DNA of 64,000 bases from Archangium gephyra (lineage in GTDB: Bacteria > Myxococcota > Myxococcia > Myxococcales > Myxococcaceae): NCBI GenBank assembly GCA_003243425.1, contig QFQP01000003.1, forward strand, positions 186,001 to 250,000. Direction: 5' to 3'. The position numbers and the translations under genes are program-made. Positions 17,363 through 25,790 of the stretch are shown here, in pieces (the stretch's first letter is position 1; each line of letters opens with the position of its first letter). Below the pieces are notes generated by a model. The model did not search any database and was not told the DNA's origin. It saw only the letters and a list, made by a program, of their open reading frames with translations.

Positions 17363-19327
17363 ATGAAACCCTCAGTCATCATCGCCCTGATCGTCGGCGG
17401 TGTCGTCGGCTTCGCCGTCGGCAGCATGTTCAACAAGGGCGGCTCCGGCACGCCCATCGCGGCTGTCGCGGGCAACAACAACCCGTCTGCTCCCAACCGC
17501 CCGGCGCCTGGCGCGCCCCCGGCCGATACGTCGGTCTACAAGGTTCCGATCGACGAGTCGCCCATCCGTGGCCCGAACAACGCGCTGGTCACCATCGTCG
17601 AGTTCTCCGACTACCAGTGCCCGTTCTGCAGCCGCGCGCACAACACCATCCTCGAGCTCGAGAAGCAGTACGAGGGCAAGATCCGCGTGGTGATGAAGCA
17701 GCACCCGCTCGACTTCCACCCGCGCGCCAAGCCGGCCGCGCTCGCCGCGCTCGCCGCCGGCGAGCAGGGCAAGTACTGGCAGATGCACGACAAGCTGTTC
17801 GCCAACCAGCAGCAGCTCGAAGACGCGACCTTCGAGGGCTACGCCAAGGACCTCGGCCTGAACGTCGAGAAGTGGAAGGCCGACATGCAGCTGCCGAAGT
17901 TCCAGCAGCAGATCGCCAAGGAGACCGCGCTCGCCATGCAGATCGGCGCCACCGGCACCCCGGCGTTCTTCATCAACGGCAAGAAGATCAGCGGCGCGCA
18001 GCCCATCGACAACTTCAAGCGCGTCATCGACGAAGAGCTCGGCAAGGCCCAGGCGCTCGTGAACTCGGGCACCCCGGCTGATCAGGTCTACGCCAAGACC
18101 ATCGCCAACGGCGTCACCTCGCCGGCTCCGGCTGCGGCGCCCTCGCCGGGCGCTCCGGCTCCGGCCGCGCTGCGCAAGATCGACGTGCCGGCCGACTCGC
18201 CGGCCAAGGGCGGCAAGAACGGCGCGAAGGTCACGATCGTCGAGTGGTCCGACTTCCAGTGCCCGTTCTGCTCGCGCGTCGTTCCCACGCTCAAGCAGAT
18301 CGAAGACACCTACGGCGACAACGTGAAGGTCGTCTTCCGTCACCAGCCGCTGCCCTTCCACAACAACGCGAAGATCGCCGCCGAGGCGTCGATGGCCGCC
18401 AACGAGCAGGGCAAGTTCTGGCCCATGCACGACAAGCTCTTCGCCAACGCGCAGGCGCTCGACCGCGCTTCGCTCGAGCGTTACGCGCAGGAGCTCGGCC
18501 TCGACGTCGGCAAGTTCAAGTCGGCGCTCGACTCGGGCAAGTTCACCAAGCGCGTCGAGGAAGACTCGGCCGCCGGTATGGCCGTCGGCGCGAACGGTAC
18601 GCCCACGTTCTTCATCAACGGTCGTGAGTTCGTCGGCGCGCAGCCCTTCGACGCCTTCAAGAACATCATCGACGAGGAGATCAAGAAGGCCGACGCGCTC
18701 ATCGCCAAGGGCATCAAGGTGCAGGACGTGTACGCCGAGCTGCAGAAGGAAGCGGGCAAGGCGCCGCCTCCGTCGGCTCCCGGTGCGGCTCCTGAAGCGA
18801 AGGTCGTCACCGACCTGAAGATCGACGGCGCGCCGGTGCTGGGCCCGAAGAACGCGCCGGTCACCATCGTGGCGTTCTCCGACTTCCAGTGCCCGTTCTG
18901 CTCGCGCGTGGTGCCCACGCTCCACGACCTCGAGAAGCAGTACGAGGGCAAGATCAAGGTGGTCTTCAAGCACCAGCCGCTGCCCTTCCACAACAACGCC
19001 AAGATCGCCGCCGCCGCGTCGATGGCCGCCAACGAGCAGGGCAAGTTCTGGGAGATGCACGACAAGCTCTTCGCCAACCAGCAGGCCCTCGACCGCCCGA
19101 ACCTCGAGCGCTACGCGCAGGAGCTCGGCCTCGACATGGGCAAGTTCAAGGCGGCGCTCGATTCGAACAAGTACGACGCGTACATCCAGGCTGACTCGGC
19201 CGAAGGCATGCGCGTCGGCGCCAACGGCACCCCCACCTTCTTCATCAACGGCCGCCAGGTCGTCGGTGCGCAGCCCATCGACGCGTTCAAGAACGTGATC
19301 GACGACGAGCTCAAGAAGAAGAAGTGA
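17363..19327 (+). CDS. Membrane-anchored protein with three tandem DsbA-like thioredoxin domains
   Basis: 654 aa from ATG 17363, with AAGGGAG upstream. An N-terminal transmembrane anchor (residues 4-22) exports three DsbA/Thioredoxin_4 units separated by Ala/Pro linkers. Each has a redox motif CPFC: C86-C89, C300-C303 and C510-C513, 214 and 210 residues apart, all followed by SR. Each has its cis-proline loop (TGTPAFFING, NGTPTFFING, NGTPTFFING). Domains 2 and 3 are near-identical over long stretches (HQPLPFHNNAKIAA, ASMAANEQGKFW), domain 1 is more diverged. It should form, isomerise or reduce disulfides outside the membrane. No DsbB-like partner is visible in the window. A strong terminator follows. 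Confidence 0.92.
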   Translation: MKPSVIIALIVGGVVGFAVGSMFNKGGSGTPIAAVAGNNNPSAPNRPAPGAPPADTSVYKVPIDESPIRGPNNALVTIVEFSDYQCPFCSRAHNTILELEKQYEGKIRVVMKQHPLDFHPRAKPAALAALAAGEQGKYWQMHDKLFANQQQLEDATFEGYAKDLGLNVEKWKADMQLPKFQQQIAKETALAMQIGATGTPAFFINGKKISGAQPIDNFKRVIDEELGKAQALVNSGTPADQVYAKTIANGVTSPAPAAAPSPGAPAPAALRKIDVPADSPAKGGKNGAKVTIVEWSDFQCPFCSRVVPTLKQIEDTYGDNVKVVFRHQPLPFHNNAKIAAEASMAANEQGKFWPMHDKLFANAQALDRASLERYAQELGLDVGKFKSALDSGKFTKRVEEDSAAGMAVGANGTPTFFINGREFVGAQPFDAFKNIIDEEIKKADALIAKGIKVQDVYAELQKEAGKAPPPSAPGAAPEAKVVTDLKIDGAPVLGPKNAPVTIVAFSDFQCPFCSRVVPTLHDLEKQYEGKIKVVFKHQPLPFHNNAKIAAAASMAANEQGKFWEMHDKLFANQQALDRPNLERYAQELGLDMGKFKAALDSNKYDAYIQADSAEGMRVGANGTPTFFINGRQVVGAQPIDAFKNVIDDELKKKK

Positions 19328-19334
19328 CCCCGCT

Positions 19335-19350
19335 GATCGGTTCGCCGATC
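19335..19350 (+). other. Short hairpin with TTCG tetraloop after the DsbA stop
   Basis: GATCGG (19335-19340), TTCG loop, CCGATC (19345-19350) form a perfect six-pair stem capped by an especially stable tetraloop, seven bases after the stop codon and just before the main terminator. It could protect the mRNA 3' end. Confidence 0.55.
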
Positions 19351-19359
19351 TGAGGAGAC

Positions 19360-19402
19360 AAAAAGGCCGCTGCTCCTGGTTCTGGGAGCAGCGGCTTTTT
19401 CT
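19360..19402 (+). terminator. Rho-independent terminator of the triple DsbA gene
   Basis: GCCGCTGCTCC (19366-19376) pairs with GGAGCAGCGGC (19385-19395) around an eight-base loop, followed directly by TTTTT CTTTC and preceded by AAAAAG. This is a textbook intrinsic terminator and also works partly in reverse. Confidence 0.93.
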
Positions 19403-19883
19403 TTCCCCCGAAACTGTTTGGTTTCAGCGCTCCGGCGTCACTTCAAAGGAGTCCACTCCACCAGCCACCGGACCCGTCGACCTGAGGGGACCAGGTCACT
19501 CCCTTGAAGTGCGTCCGAGTCTTCCAGCACGCACCATTTGCTTCTTTTACGCCCTGTGCCGCCCTCCAACGCCAAGACTGCCGACCACCTGCGAACGCTG
19601 CACTGATGGCCGACGAGCGATTCACCCAACCCATCTCGCTCGCTGAAAGCCTTCGTCAGCCATCCCCCCGGACAACCGCGACGCCTCGAGTTTGATGTCG
19701 TTCCCGCCCAACGCCGTGCAGTCGCGCTGCAACTTGAGTGCCTGCGGTGACGACAGCGGGTTTCAACTGGTTGGAACTGCTGAGGTCCACTGAAGTGGAC
19801 ACTTCGCGATCTCAATGTCCACTCGAGTGGACTTCAAAAGGGTTCGACAGGTTTCAGCGGAAAGCCTGCATACTCGCGCGGCT
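19403..19883. other. 481-bp non-coding regulatory region
   Basis: No reading frame here has protein-like composition. It holds two strong palindromes near the right end (listed separately). An imperfect inverted repeat, ACTTCAAAGGAGT (19440-19452) with ACTCCCTTGAAGT (19498-19510), has one mismatch. An extra GTCCACT half site lies at 19451-19457, inside the small dyad GGAGT-CC-ACTCC. The 10-mer GGTTTCAGCG occurs at both ends (19420 and 19850). It is by far the longest gene-free stretch in the window. No obvious sigma-54 (GG-N10-GC) core was convincingly placed. Confidence 0.6.
19785..19832. promoter_or_regulatory. Pair of 16-bp palindromic operator-like sites
   Basis: Site 1 GTCCACTGAAGTGGAC (19785-19800) and site 2 GTCCACTCGAGTGGAC (19817-19832, perfect) share seven-base arms GTCCACT/AGTGGAC and differ only in the central two bases. 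Centres are 32 bp apart, three helical turns, so bound dimers would sit on the same DNA face. They end 52 bp before the ATG of the sigma-54 activator, suggesting autoregulation by its Fis-type HTH or control by another dimeric regulator. Confidence 0.75.
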
Positions 19884-21371
19884 ATGGAGGAGGCGGAGAG
19901 GCAGGAACAGGAGCGGACGCTTCTGTGGGAGCTGACGCAGTGGCCCGGAGAAGAGGGGCTCTCGGTCTGGCTCGAGGCGATCATCGGTCAGCTGTCGACG
20001 GTGCTCGGTGCTGAGCGTGCGTGCGTGGAATTGTACAAGCGCGACGGACAAACGCTGACGGTCTCGTTCCGCTGCACGTCGGAGCAGGAAGAAGAGATTC
20101 GCTCGGTCACCTCGCGCGGCATCGTGTCGTCGGCCATCGCGTCGGGAAAGACGGTGCACACGCCGTATGCGCTGTTGGACACGCGCTTCGGCAAGCAACC
20201 GTCGGTGCAGAACCAGCGGCTCGAGGCGGTGCTGTGCGTGCCTTTCGACGGCGCGCAGACCGGCGTGCTGTACCTGGAAGGTGTTCGTGGCGCCGGGCCG
20301 TTCTCGCCGCAGCAGGTGCAGCTGGCCGAACACGTCGCGCGCTTTCTGGGACCGCTGCTGTCGATGCGCGCGCCCACGCAGGAAGACGCCGTCAACGACC
20401 CCACCCGGCCCTTCCGCTCGAAGCTGCGGCTGGAGTCGCTCGCGGGCCGCAGCCGGTCGATGGCGCGCGTCTTCGAGCAGCTCACGCTGGTGGCGCCGCT
20501 GGACATCACCGTGCTGCTCACCGGCGAGTCAGGCACCGGCAAGACGCAGCTGGCGCGCGCCATTCACGACAACTCACCGCGCGGTGGTGGCCCGTTCGTC
20601 GAAGTGAACTGCGCGGCCATTCCCGAGCAGCTCTTCGAGAGCGAGTTGTTCGGCACGCGCGAAGGCGCCTTCACCGGCGCCCGGCAACTGCGCGGCAAGG
20701 TCTCTGCGGCCGACGGCGGCACCTTGTTCCTCGACGAGGTGTCAGAAATTCCACTCACCGCGCAGGGCAAGCTGCTGCAGCTGCTGCAGAGCAAGCAGTA
20801 CTACTCGCTGGGTTCGACGGGGCTGACCACCGCGAACATCCGCGTGGTGGCCGCGAGCAACGCGAACCTCGAAGCGCTCGTCTCGGAGAAGCGGTTTCGT
20901 GAAGACCTGCTGTACCGGTTGAACACCTTCATGGTGCGCATGCCGTCGCTCTCCGAGCGCCCCGAAGACATCGGGCCGACGCTCGACTTCCTCGCCGAAC
21001 GCGTGTGCTTCGAGCACGGGTTGCCGCAGCTGCCGCTGTCGACGCGCTTCCGTATCGCCTGTGAGACCATGGAGTGGCCCGGCAACGTGCGCCAGCTCCG
21101 CTCTCGGCTCGAGCAGGCGATGATTCGCGCGGTGGCCGAGCGCGCGCAGCAGGTCGAAGCGCGCCACCTCGAAGGTTCGCGCATCGTCGACAACGACGAG
21201 AGCGTGCAGAGCTTCGCCGAGGCCACGCGCGTGTTTCAGCGGGAGCTGGTGCGCCGCACGCTCGAGACCTGCGACTGGAACGTGCGTGAGGTCGCCCGCC
21301 GGCTCGATCTCACCCGCAGCCATGTCTACAACCTGATCCGCACGTTCGGGTTTCAGCGGGAACCCCGATGA
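19884..21371 (+). CDS. Sigma-54-dependent activator with GAF sensor domain
   Basis: 495 aa from ATG 19884; a longer frame starts at 19815 inside the second palindrome and is less likely. Order: GAF domain (about 25-160), AAA+ domain with Walker A GESGTGKT (214-221), the sigma-54 contact loop GAFTGA (261-266), Walker B LFLDE (281-285), arginine-finger region, and a C-terminal Fis-type HTH (NVREVARRLDLTRSHVYNLIR). It lacks a receiver, so control is by a ligand or partner bound to GAF, not phosphorylation. It heads a coupled three-gene operon downstream of two palindromes. Confidence 0.92.
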   Translation: MEEAERQEQERTLLWELTQWPGEEGLSVWLEAIIGQLSTVLGAERACVELYKRDGQTLTVSFRCTSEQEEEIRSVTSRGIVSSAIASGKTVHTPYALLDTRFGKQPSVQNQRLEAVLCVPFDGAQTGVLYLEGVRGAGPFSPQQVQLAEHVARFLGPLLSMRAPTQEDAVNDPTRPFRSKLRLESLAGRSRSMARVFEQLTLVAPLDITVLLTGESGTGKTQLARAIHDNSPRGGGPFVEVNCAAIPEQLFESELFGTREGAFTGARQLRGKVSAADGGTLFLDEVSEIPLTAQGKLLQLLQSKQYYSLGSTGLTTANIRVVAASNANLEALVSEKRFREDLLYRLNTFMVRMPSLSERPEDIGPTLDFLAERVCFEHGLPQLPLSTRFRIACETMEWPGNVRQLRSRLEQAMIRAVAERAQQVEARHLEGSRIVDNDESVQSFAEATRVFQRELVRRTLETCDWNVREVARRLDLTRSHVYNLIRTFGFQREPR

Positions 21372-21940
21372 AGAAGGGCCCGCTGCGGCTGATGGTGATC
21401 TCGTATCCCCGGAGGTTGGACACGGTCTTCGAACGCAGCGTGCTCTCTCTCGCAAAGCACGTCGGGCCCGGCTTCCGCGTCGAACGATGCCAGGAGCCGA
21501 AGGACGTGCCCTGGCTCGTGCGGCAGTGGCGCAGGCGCGGTCACGACGTCACCCGCCTCGAGTTTCTGGGGCACGGCAAAGCCGGGGCGTTTTCGCTCGG
21601 CGACCAGATGTTCATCGACGCCACGGGCACCGGGCTCGAGACGTTCGGCGCCCTGGGTGACGAGCTCGCTGAAGACGCGCGCGTGAACCTCCTCGGGTGC
21701 CGCGTCGCCCGAGGTGGTCAAGCCGCGTGGCTCACGCCCTTCGAGCGCGCGCTCGGCGCACGACGCACGTTGTGGGGCGCGTCGTCGTGGGTCTCGCACG
21801 TGGCCTTCATGCACGGGCCCATCAGCGCCGAGGTCGAAGCCACCCTCGTTCGCGCCGGCCGCTCTGTCGAAACTCCGGAGAAACGGCACCCGCGCCCCTC
21901 CGGAAGGCACACCGCGGGAAGGGGAACGCATGGCCACTAA
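21368..21940 (+). CDS. DUF4347-like protein with caspase-clan-type His/Cys pair
   Basis: 190 aa; ATG overlaps the activator stop (ATGA). After a strand LRLMVISYP, the core is LEFLGHGKAGAFSLG with His69 and, 42 residues later, VNLLGCRVARGG with Cys111. Family knowledge: DUF4347 has this GHG...GC pattern, and clan CD peptidases use a His/Cys dyad with similar spacing, so a protease fold is plausible. There is no signal peptide. The last 25 residues are basic and low-complexity and overlap the next start. Catalysis is not proven and the acidic or basic S1 pocket cannot be read from sequence. Confidence 0.66.
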   Translation: MKKGPLRLMVISYPRRLDTVFERSVLSLAKHVGPGFRVERCQEPKDVPWLVRQWRRRGHDVTRLEFLGHGKAGAFSLGDQMFIDATGTGLETFGALGDELAEDARVNLLGCRVARGGQAAWLTPFERALGARRTLWGASSWVSHVAFMHGPISAEVEATLVRAGRSVETPEKRHPRPSGRHTAGRGTHGH

Positions 21941-22529
21941 GAAGAAGAGCCCGAAAAAGAAGGTCGCGAAGAAGTCCTCGAAGGCGAAGAAGGCGGCGAC
22001 GGCGTCACGCGCCGCGCGTGGAGGCTCGAAGAAGCGCGGAGGCCATGGAGGTCACGGGGGTGGGCACGGCGGAGGACATGGTGGCGGTCACGGACATCAC
22101 GACGACGACGACGGCGACGGCGGCGGCAAGGGCCCCCTGTCACCGCAAAACGACCCCGCGTACGCCACGGTGACGCCGGTCTCGTCGTACACGGCGCTCG
22201 ACGGCTTCTGGAACCTGCTGCGCAACGTGTACCGCGTGGTCATCGCGCAGGTCAGCTCGCGCAGCGGCACGGTCATCGAGTTCTACATTCTGAGCCCCGA
22301 CGACGGTCAGCCCTTCGACGGAGGCAGCGGTCCGCAGCTCTTCGAAGTCGACCTCGACAATGGCGACGACGCGTACCCGTACTTCCCGTCGACCGCGCAG
22401 CTCGTCACGCTGCCGAGCAGCAACGACATCGGCTACCTGCTGCTGTCATGCGACTGGCTCGACAACGCGCTCGGAGCGTCCGTGGGCGACTACTCGTCGG
22501 GCAAGGTGCCGCCGGGCTGCTCACTCTGA
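21930..22529 (+). CDS. Protein with histone-tail-like Lys region, His/Gly repeats and unknown C-terminal domain
   Basis: 199 aa from ATG 21930 with GGAAGGGGA upstream; it overlaps the previous gene by 11 bases. Residues 1-36 are Lys/Ala/Ser-rich (KKKSPKKKVAKKSSKAKK) like histone H1 tails, residues 37-58 are GGHGGHGGGHGGGHGGGHGHH, then DDDDGDGGG. The remaining 130 residues form a compact acidic domain (LDGFWNLLRNVYRVVIAQVS, FEVDLDNGDDAYPYFPS, GYLLLSCDW) not recognised. Likely nucleic-acid or polyanion binding by the tail and metal binding by the His repeats. The 3' end overlaps the converging kinase by nine bases. Confidence 0.72.
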   Translation: MATKKKSPKKKVAKKSSKAKKAATASRAARGGSKKRGGHGGHGGGHGGGHGGGHGHHDDDDGDGGGKGPLSPQNDPAYATVTPVSSYTALDGFWNLLRNVYRVVIAQVSSRSGTVIEFYILSPDDGQPFDGGSGPQLFEVDLDNGDDAYPYFPSTAQLVTLPSSNDIGYLLLSCDWLDNALGASVGDYSSGKVPPGCSL

Positions 22530-25500
22530 GACGCAGCGGAACCCGACGTTGAACAGACGCACCGAGGGGTCCATGACCACGGTGTTCGTCAGGCCCCACA
22601 ACAGCTCGTTGGGCTGCATCGAGCTGTTGCCGAGGTACACGCGGAGACCGGGATAGCGCTCCTCGGTAGACACGGTGGACGTCCACTCGCTCACGTTGCC
22701 GCCGAGGTCGCGCACGCCGTACGGGCTCACGTCGCGGGGCGAGTCGCCCACCGTCTTGAGCGGCAGACCCGGCTTCTCGCGATGGCTGTTCACGCCCTCC
22801 GTCGACTCGTCGCCCCAGGGCGTCCTGCGCTTCGGAGCCGGGTTCTGAATCGTGCGCGCTTCGTCGAGCCACAGACCACCGCGCCCGGCCTTCTGCCACT
22901 CGTTCGCCGTCGGGAGCCGGCGCCCCATGAAGCTGCAGAAGCGCTGCGCATCGAGCGCAGTCACCCAGGTGGTGGGAATGCCGGGCACCGTTCCGCCGAG
23001 CACGTCGGGCGGCTTTCGTGGCGCTTCGCCCGCGAGCGCGTCGCGGAAGTAGAGGTCGGCCAGCTCGACCGGGAATTCGGTGGCGTCGATGTTGAACTGC
23101 TCCTGCTCGACCTGCTCGTCGGCGCCGGGGTCCGACGCGCGGAAAAACGGGCCCGCGGGGATCGTGATCGAGCGCTCCCGCGTGGCGCGGCACGTCGGCA
23201 CCGCGATGCGAACGCGGCGCGCAGAGGCCCGCTCGGCGAAGCCCGGCAGTGAGTCGATCGCGTACCAGCTCGGACCACACGACTCACCGGCGCGCCCGCG
23301 GCCCTCGAAGCGGAACACCACCCCCGACGAGCGCGTCTCGATGATCTCGTGAATGGTGCCGTCGGCGTCGACGCGGCGTTCGCTGCGGCGCAGCGCGACT
23401 GCGGGCACGGGCTCACCACCGTGTTGTTGGGGGTCTTTCGAAGCGGTGAGCAACACCCAGTCGAGCGACGGCAGCTCGCTGGCGTGGACCGGCGTCGACG
23501 TGAACCGCGTGCCGTCCCAATCGAAGGGCTCGAGGATCAACTCGAAGCGGCCCATGTCGCCAGCGGCCAGACGAATCTGCTCGGCCTGAGCGATGGCGTG
23601 CTGTTCCTTTTCGCGGAACGCCACCGCGGCGATGCCCAGCCCGATCGCCGCGAGTGACACGGCGGCGAAAGCGCTCCCGAAGATCCACCGGCGACGGCGC
23701 TGCAGCTGTACCTGACGTTCACGACCGGCCGCGAGGAACGAGGTCGCGACGCCGGTGAGCGAGACGTTGCCCTTCTCGATGCGCCGGAGCGTGTCCTGGA
23801 GCGCGTCTTCCTTCCACGTCTCGTCGCCACGTCGGCCGCGGCGCTCCCACAACAGCGCGGCCTGCTCGACGTCGTGCACCAGCGAGCGCACGTCCTGGCT
23901 CTCGGCCAGCCAGCGGGCGAGCTGCGGCCAGGCCGTCACCAGCGCTTCGTGCGCGAGTTCGATCATCGGCTCGCCGGTGTCTTCGTGCTGATCGGCGACC
24001 AGCAGCCGTTCGCGCAGCAGCCGGTCGAGCGCGCCCGACGCTTCGGGCGCGAGCCCCGAGAGCACCTCAGCGCGCGTGCGTGGCCGTCGCGTGCCGTCGG
24101 CGTTCACCAACCGCAGCATCAACGAACGCACCAGCCGGCGCTCTTCAGGGAGCAGCTCCTGCACCACGCGCTGCGCATGCGTCGCCAGCGCCCCCACGGC
24201 GCCGCCGATGGCGTCGTATTCACGCCGCAACACCTGCCGTCGCGCGACGTCGCGGCGGTCCCACAACGCCTGGCAGGCGAACTGCAGCAGCGGCAGCGCG
24301 TTGCTCTGACCGTCGAGCTCCCCGGCGATGCGGGCGGGCAGCGAAGGCTCGTCGCAGGTGTGGTTCACGCGACGCAGTGGCGCCTCGATGGCTTCGACCA
24401 GCGCCGAGCGGCTCAGCGGCCGGAGCACGAAGAGCGCTTCCAGCGCCGGAGCCAGCTCCGCCGACGCGGCGAACTCGGGAAGAAAATCGCTGCGCAGGGT
24501 GAACACCAGACGCCACGGCTCCTCGGCCGAAGCGGCGGCGGCGAGCGCACGCAATACCGCGCTCCGGGTCTCGACGTCGCCCAGGGTGACCAGCTCTTCG
24601 AACTGATCGATCACCAGCAGCACCTGGCGTTGTGCCGCGACCGCGCGCAGCGCCGAGATCAACGCGCCCGGTGACTTCGCCAGCTCGTCGGCGTCGCACT
24701 GCAACGCGGTCGCCAGGCTCGACCACGGGCGACGGCCCGGCCGCAACGTACGCACCTCCCAGGCGCCGCGTTCACGCAGGCGTGGCAGCACGCCAGCGAA
24801 CACGAACGAGCTCTTGCCGACACCCGAGGGGCCGATGATCGGCAACACGGGCGCAGTGCGCAGCCGCTCGATCGCCGCGTCGATCTCGCCCGTGCGCCCG
24901 TGGAAGTCGACTGCGTCCTTTTCCGAGAAGGCCCCGAGCCCGCGAAATGGCGAACGTGTCTCGTCACCCGACCGGCCACCGAGCAGCCGCTCGACGCGCG
25001 TCACGAAGTCACTCGCCGAGGGGCGCTCGGTCGGTTCGACCGACAGGCACTCGGACACCAGCGCTGCACACGCCGAGTCCTTCACCCGGGGGCCGAGCTT
25101 CACCTTCGCGTCGGAATAGGCCAGCTGCGCCAGCTCGTGATCGGCCCACGGCCGTTGACCTTCGATGAGCTCGTGCAGCAACACGCCCAGAGCCCACACG
25201 TCCATCACCGGGCTCGGCGCCGAGCCAAGCCAACGCTCTGGCGCCATGTACGCAGGCGTGCCGGAGGCGGCGACGTGATCGGTGCCCATCAAGCGCGCGA
25301 GACCGAAGTCGACCACCCGCAGCCGACCGTCGCGCGGAATGATCACGTTCTCCGGTTTGAGGTCGGCGTGCACCACGCCGTGCCGGTGCGCTTCTGACAA
25401 CGCCTCGGCGATCGCCCGGCACGCGCGCAGCGCTTCGGGAACGGTGAAGGGTTGAAGTTCGAGCCGCTCGCGCAGCGTCGGCCCGTCGATGAACTCGAGC

Positions 25501-25787
25501 GCGAGGTACGGCCGCCCCGCGAACACACCCGCGGCGTACACGGTGACGATGTTGGGGTGGCTGAAGCGGGCCGTGGTGCGCGCTTCGTCCTGGAAGCGTT
25601 GCAGGCCGCGTTCACTCAACATGGCGCCGCGAATGAACTTGAGCGCGAGCCGGCGGCCGAGGCGCTCATCGACCGCGAGGAAGACGGTGCCCATGGCGCC
25701 TTCGCCCACCAGCCGCGTCAAACGGAAGCCGTTGACGACGACGCCCGGTCTCAACTCGTCCTGAAACACGCCGCCGGCCGGACCCAT
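22521..25787 (-). CDS. Ser/Thr kinase - STAND NTPase - FGE-sulfatase fold fusion
   Basis: 1088 aa. Residues 20-270 are a protein kinase: glycine loop GEGAMG (28-33), Lys50, catalytic HADLKPEN (140-147, Ala replacing Arg of HRD) and DFG (160-162). Residues 279-600 match the nSTAND1 module: FRGLGAFSEKDAVDFHGR, Walker A GPSGVGKSS (319-327), Walker B LLVIDQFEE. One transmembrane helix (701-723) is followed by an extracytoplasmic region ending in an FGE-sulfatase domain (872-1088, GVRDLGGNVSEWT, VGFRCV) without the paired catalytic cysteines, so probably a ligand-binding C-type-lectin-like fold. The whole looks like an NLR-style receptor kinase. It starts four bases after the PEGA-kinase stop and converges on the operon at 19.9-22.5 kb. 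Confidence 0.9.
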   Translation of the reverse strand: MGPAGGVFQDELRPGVVVNGFRLTRLVGEGAMGTVFLAVDERLGRRLALKFIRGAMLSERGLQRFQDEARTTARFSHPNIVTVYAAGVFAGRPYLALEFIDGPTLRERLELQPFTVPEALRACRAIAEALSEAHRHGVVHADLKPENVIIPRDGRLRVVDFGLARLMGTDHVAASGTPAYMAPERWLGSAPSPVMDVWALGVLLHELIEGQRPWADHELAQLAYSDAKVKLGPRVKDSACAALVSECLSVEPTERPSASDFVTRVERLLGGRSGDETRSPFRGLGAFSEKDAVDFHGRTGEIDAAIERLRTAPVLPIIGPSGVGKSSFVFAGVLPRLRERGAWEVRTLRPGRRPWSSLATALQCDADELAKSPGALISALRAVAAQRQVLLVIDQFEELVTLGDVETRSAVLRALAAAASAEEPWRLVFTLRSDFLPEFAASAELAPALEALFVLRPLSRSALVEAIEAPLRRVNHTCDEPSLPARIAGELDGQSNALPLLQFACQALWDRRDVARRQVLRREYDAIGGAVGALATHAQRVVQELLPEERRLVRSLMLRLVNADGTRRPRTRAEVLSGLAPEASGALDRLLRERLLVADQHEDTGEPMIELAHEALVTAWPQLARWLAESQDVRSLVHDVEQAALLWERRGRRGDETWKEDALQDTLRRIEKGNVSLTGVATSFLAAGRERQVQLQRRRRWIFGSAFAAVSLAAIGLGIAAVAFREKEQHAIAQAEQIRLAAGDMGRFELILEPFDWDGTRFTSTPVHASELPSLDWVLLTASKDPQQHGGEPVPAVALRRSERRVDADGTIHEIIETRSSGVVFRFEGRGRAGESCGPSWYAIDSLPGFAERASARRVRIAVPTCRATRERSITIPAGPFFRASDPGADEQVEQEQFNIDATEFPVELADLYFRDALAGEAPRKPPDVLGGTVPGIPTTWVTALDAQRFCSFMGRRLPTANEWQKAGRGGLWLDEARTIQNPAPKRRTPWGDESTEGVNSHREKPGLPLKTVGDSPRDVSPYGVRDLGGNVSEWTSTVSTEERYPGLRVYLGNSSMQPNELLWGLTNTVVMDPSVRLFNVGFRCVSE

Positions 25788-25790
25788 GGA

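Noticed and set aside
17372..19060. Minus-strand frame of 562 codons opposite the DsbA gene
   Set aside because: Antisense shadow with Leu/Val/Glu-rich low complexity; mirrors the three repeats of the real gene.
19438..19815. Minus-strand frame of 125 codons in the regulatory region
   Set aside because: No homology, covers palindromes and inverted repeats, composition unlike neighbours; treated as non-coding.
22020..22135. His/Gly/Asp repeat as a sequencing artefact
   Set aside because: The frame stays open through it and the downstream domain is protein-like, so the repeat is accepted as coding.
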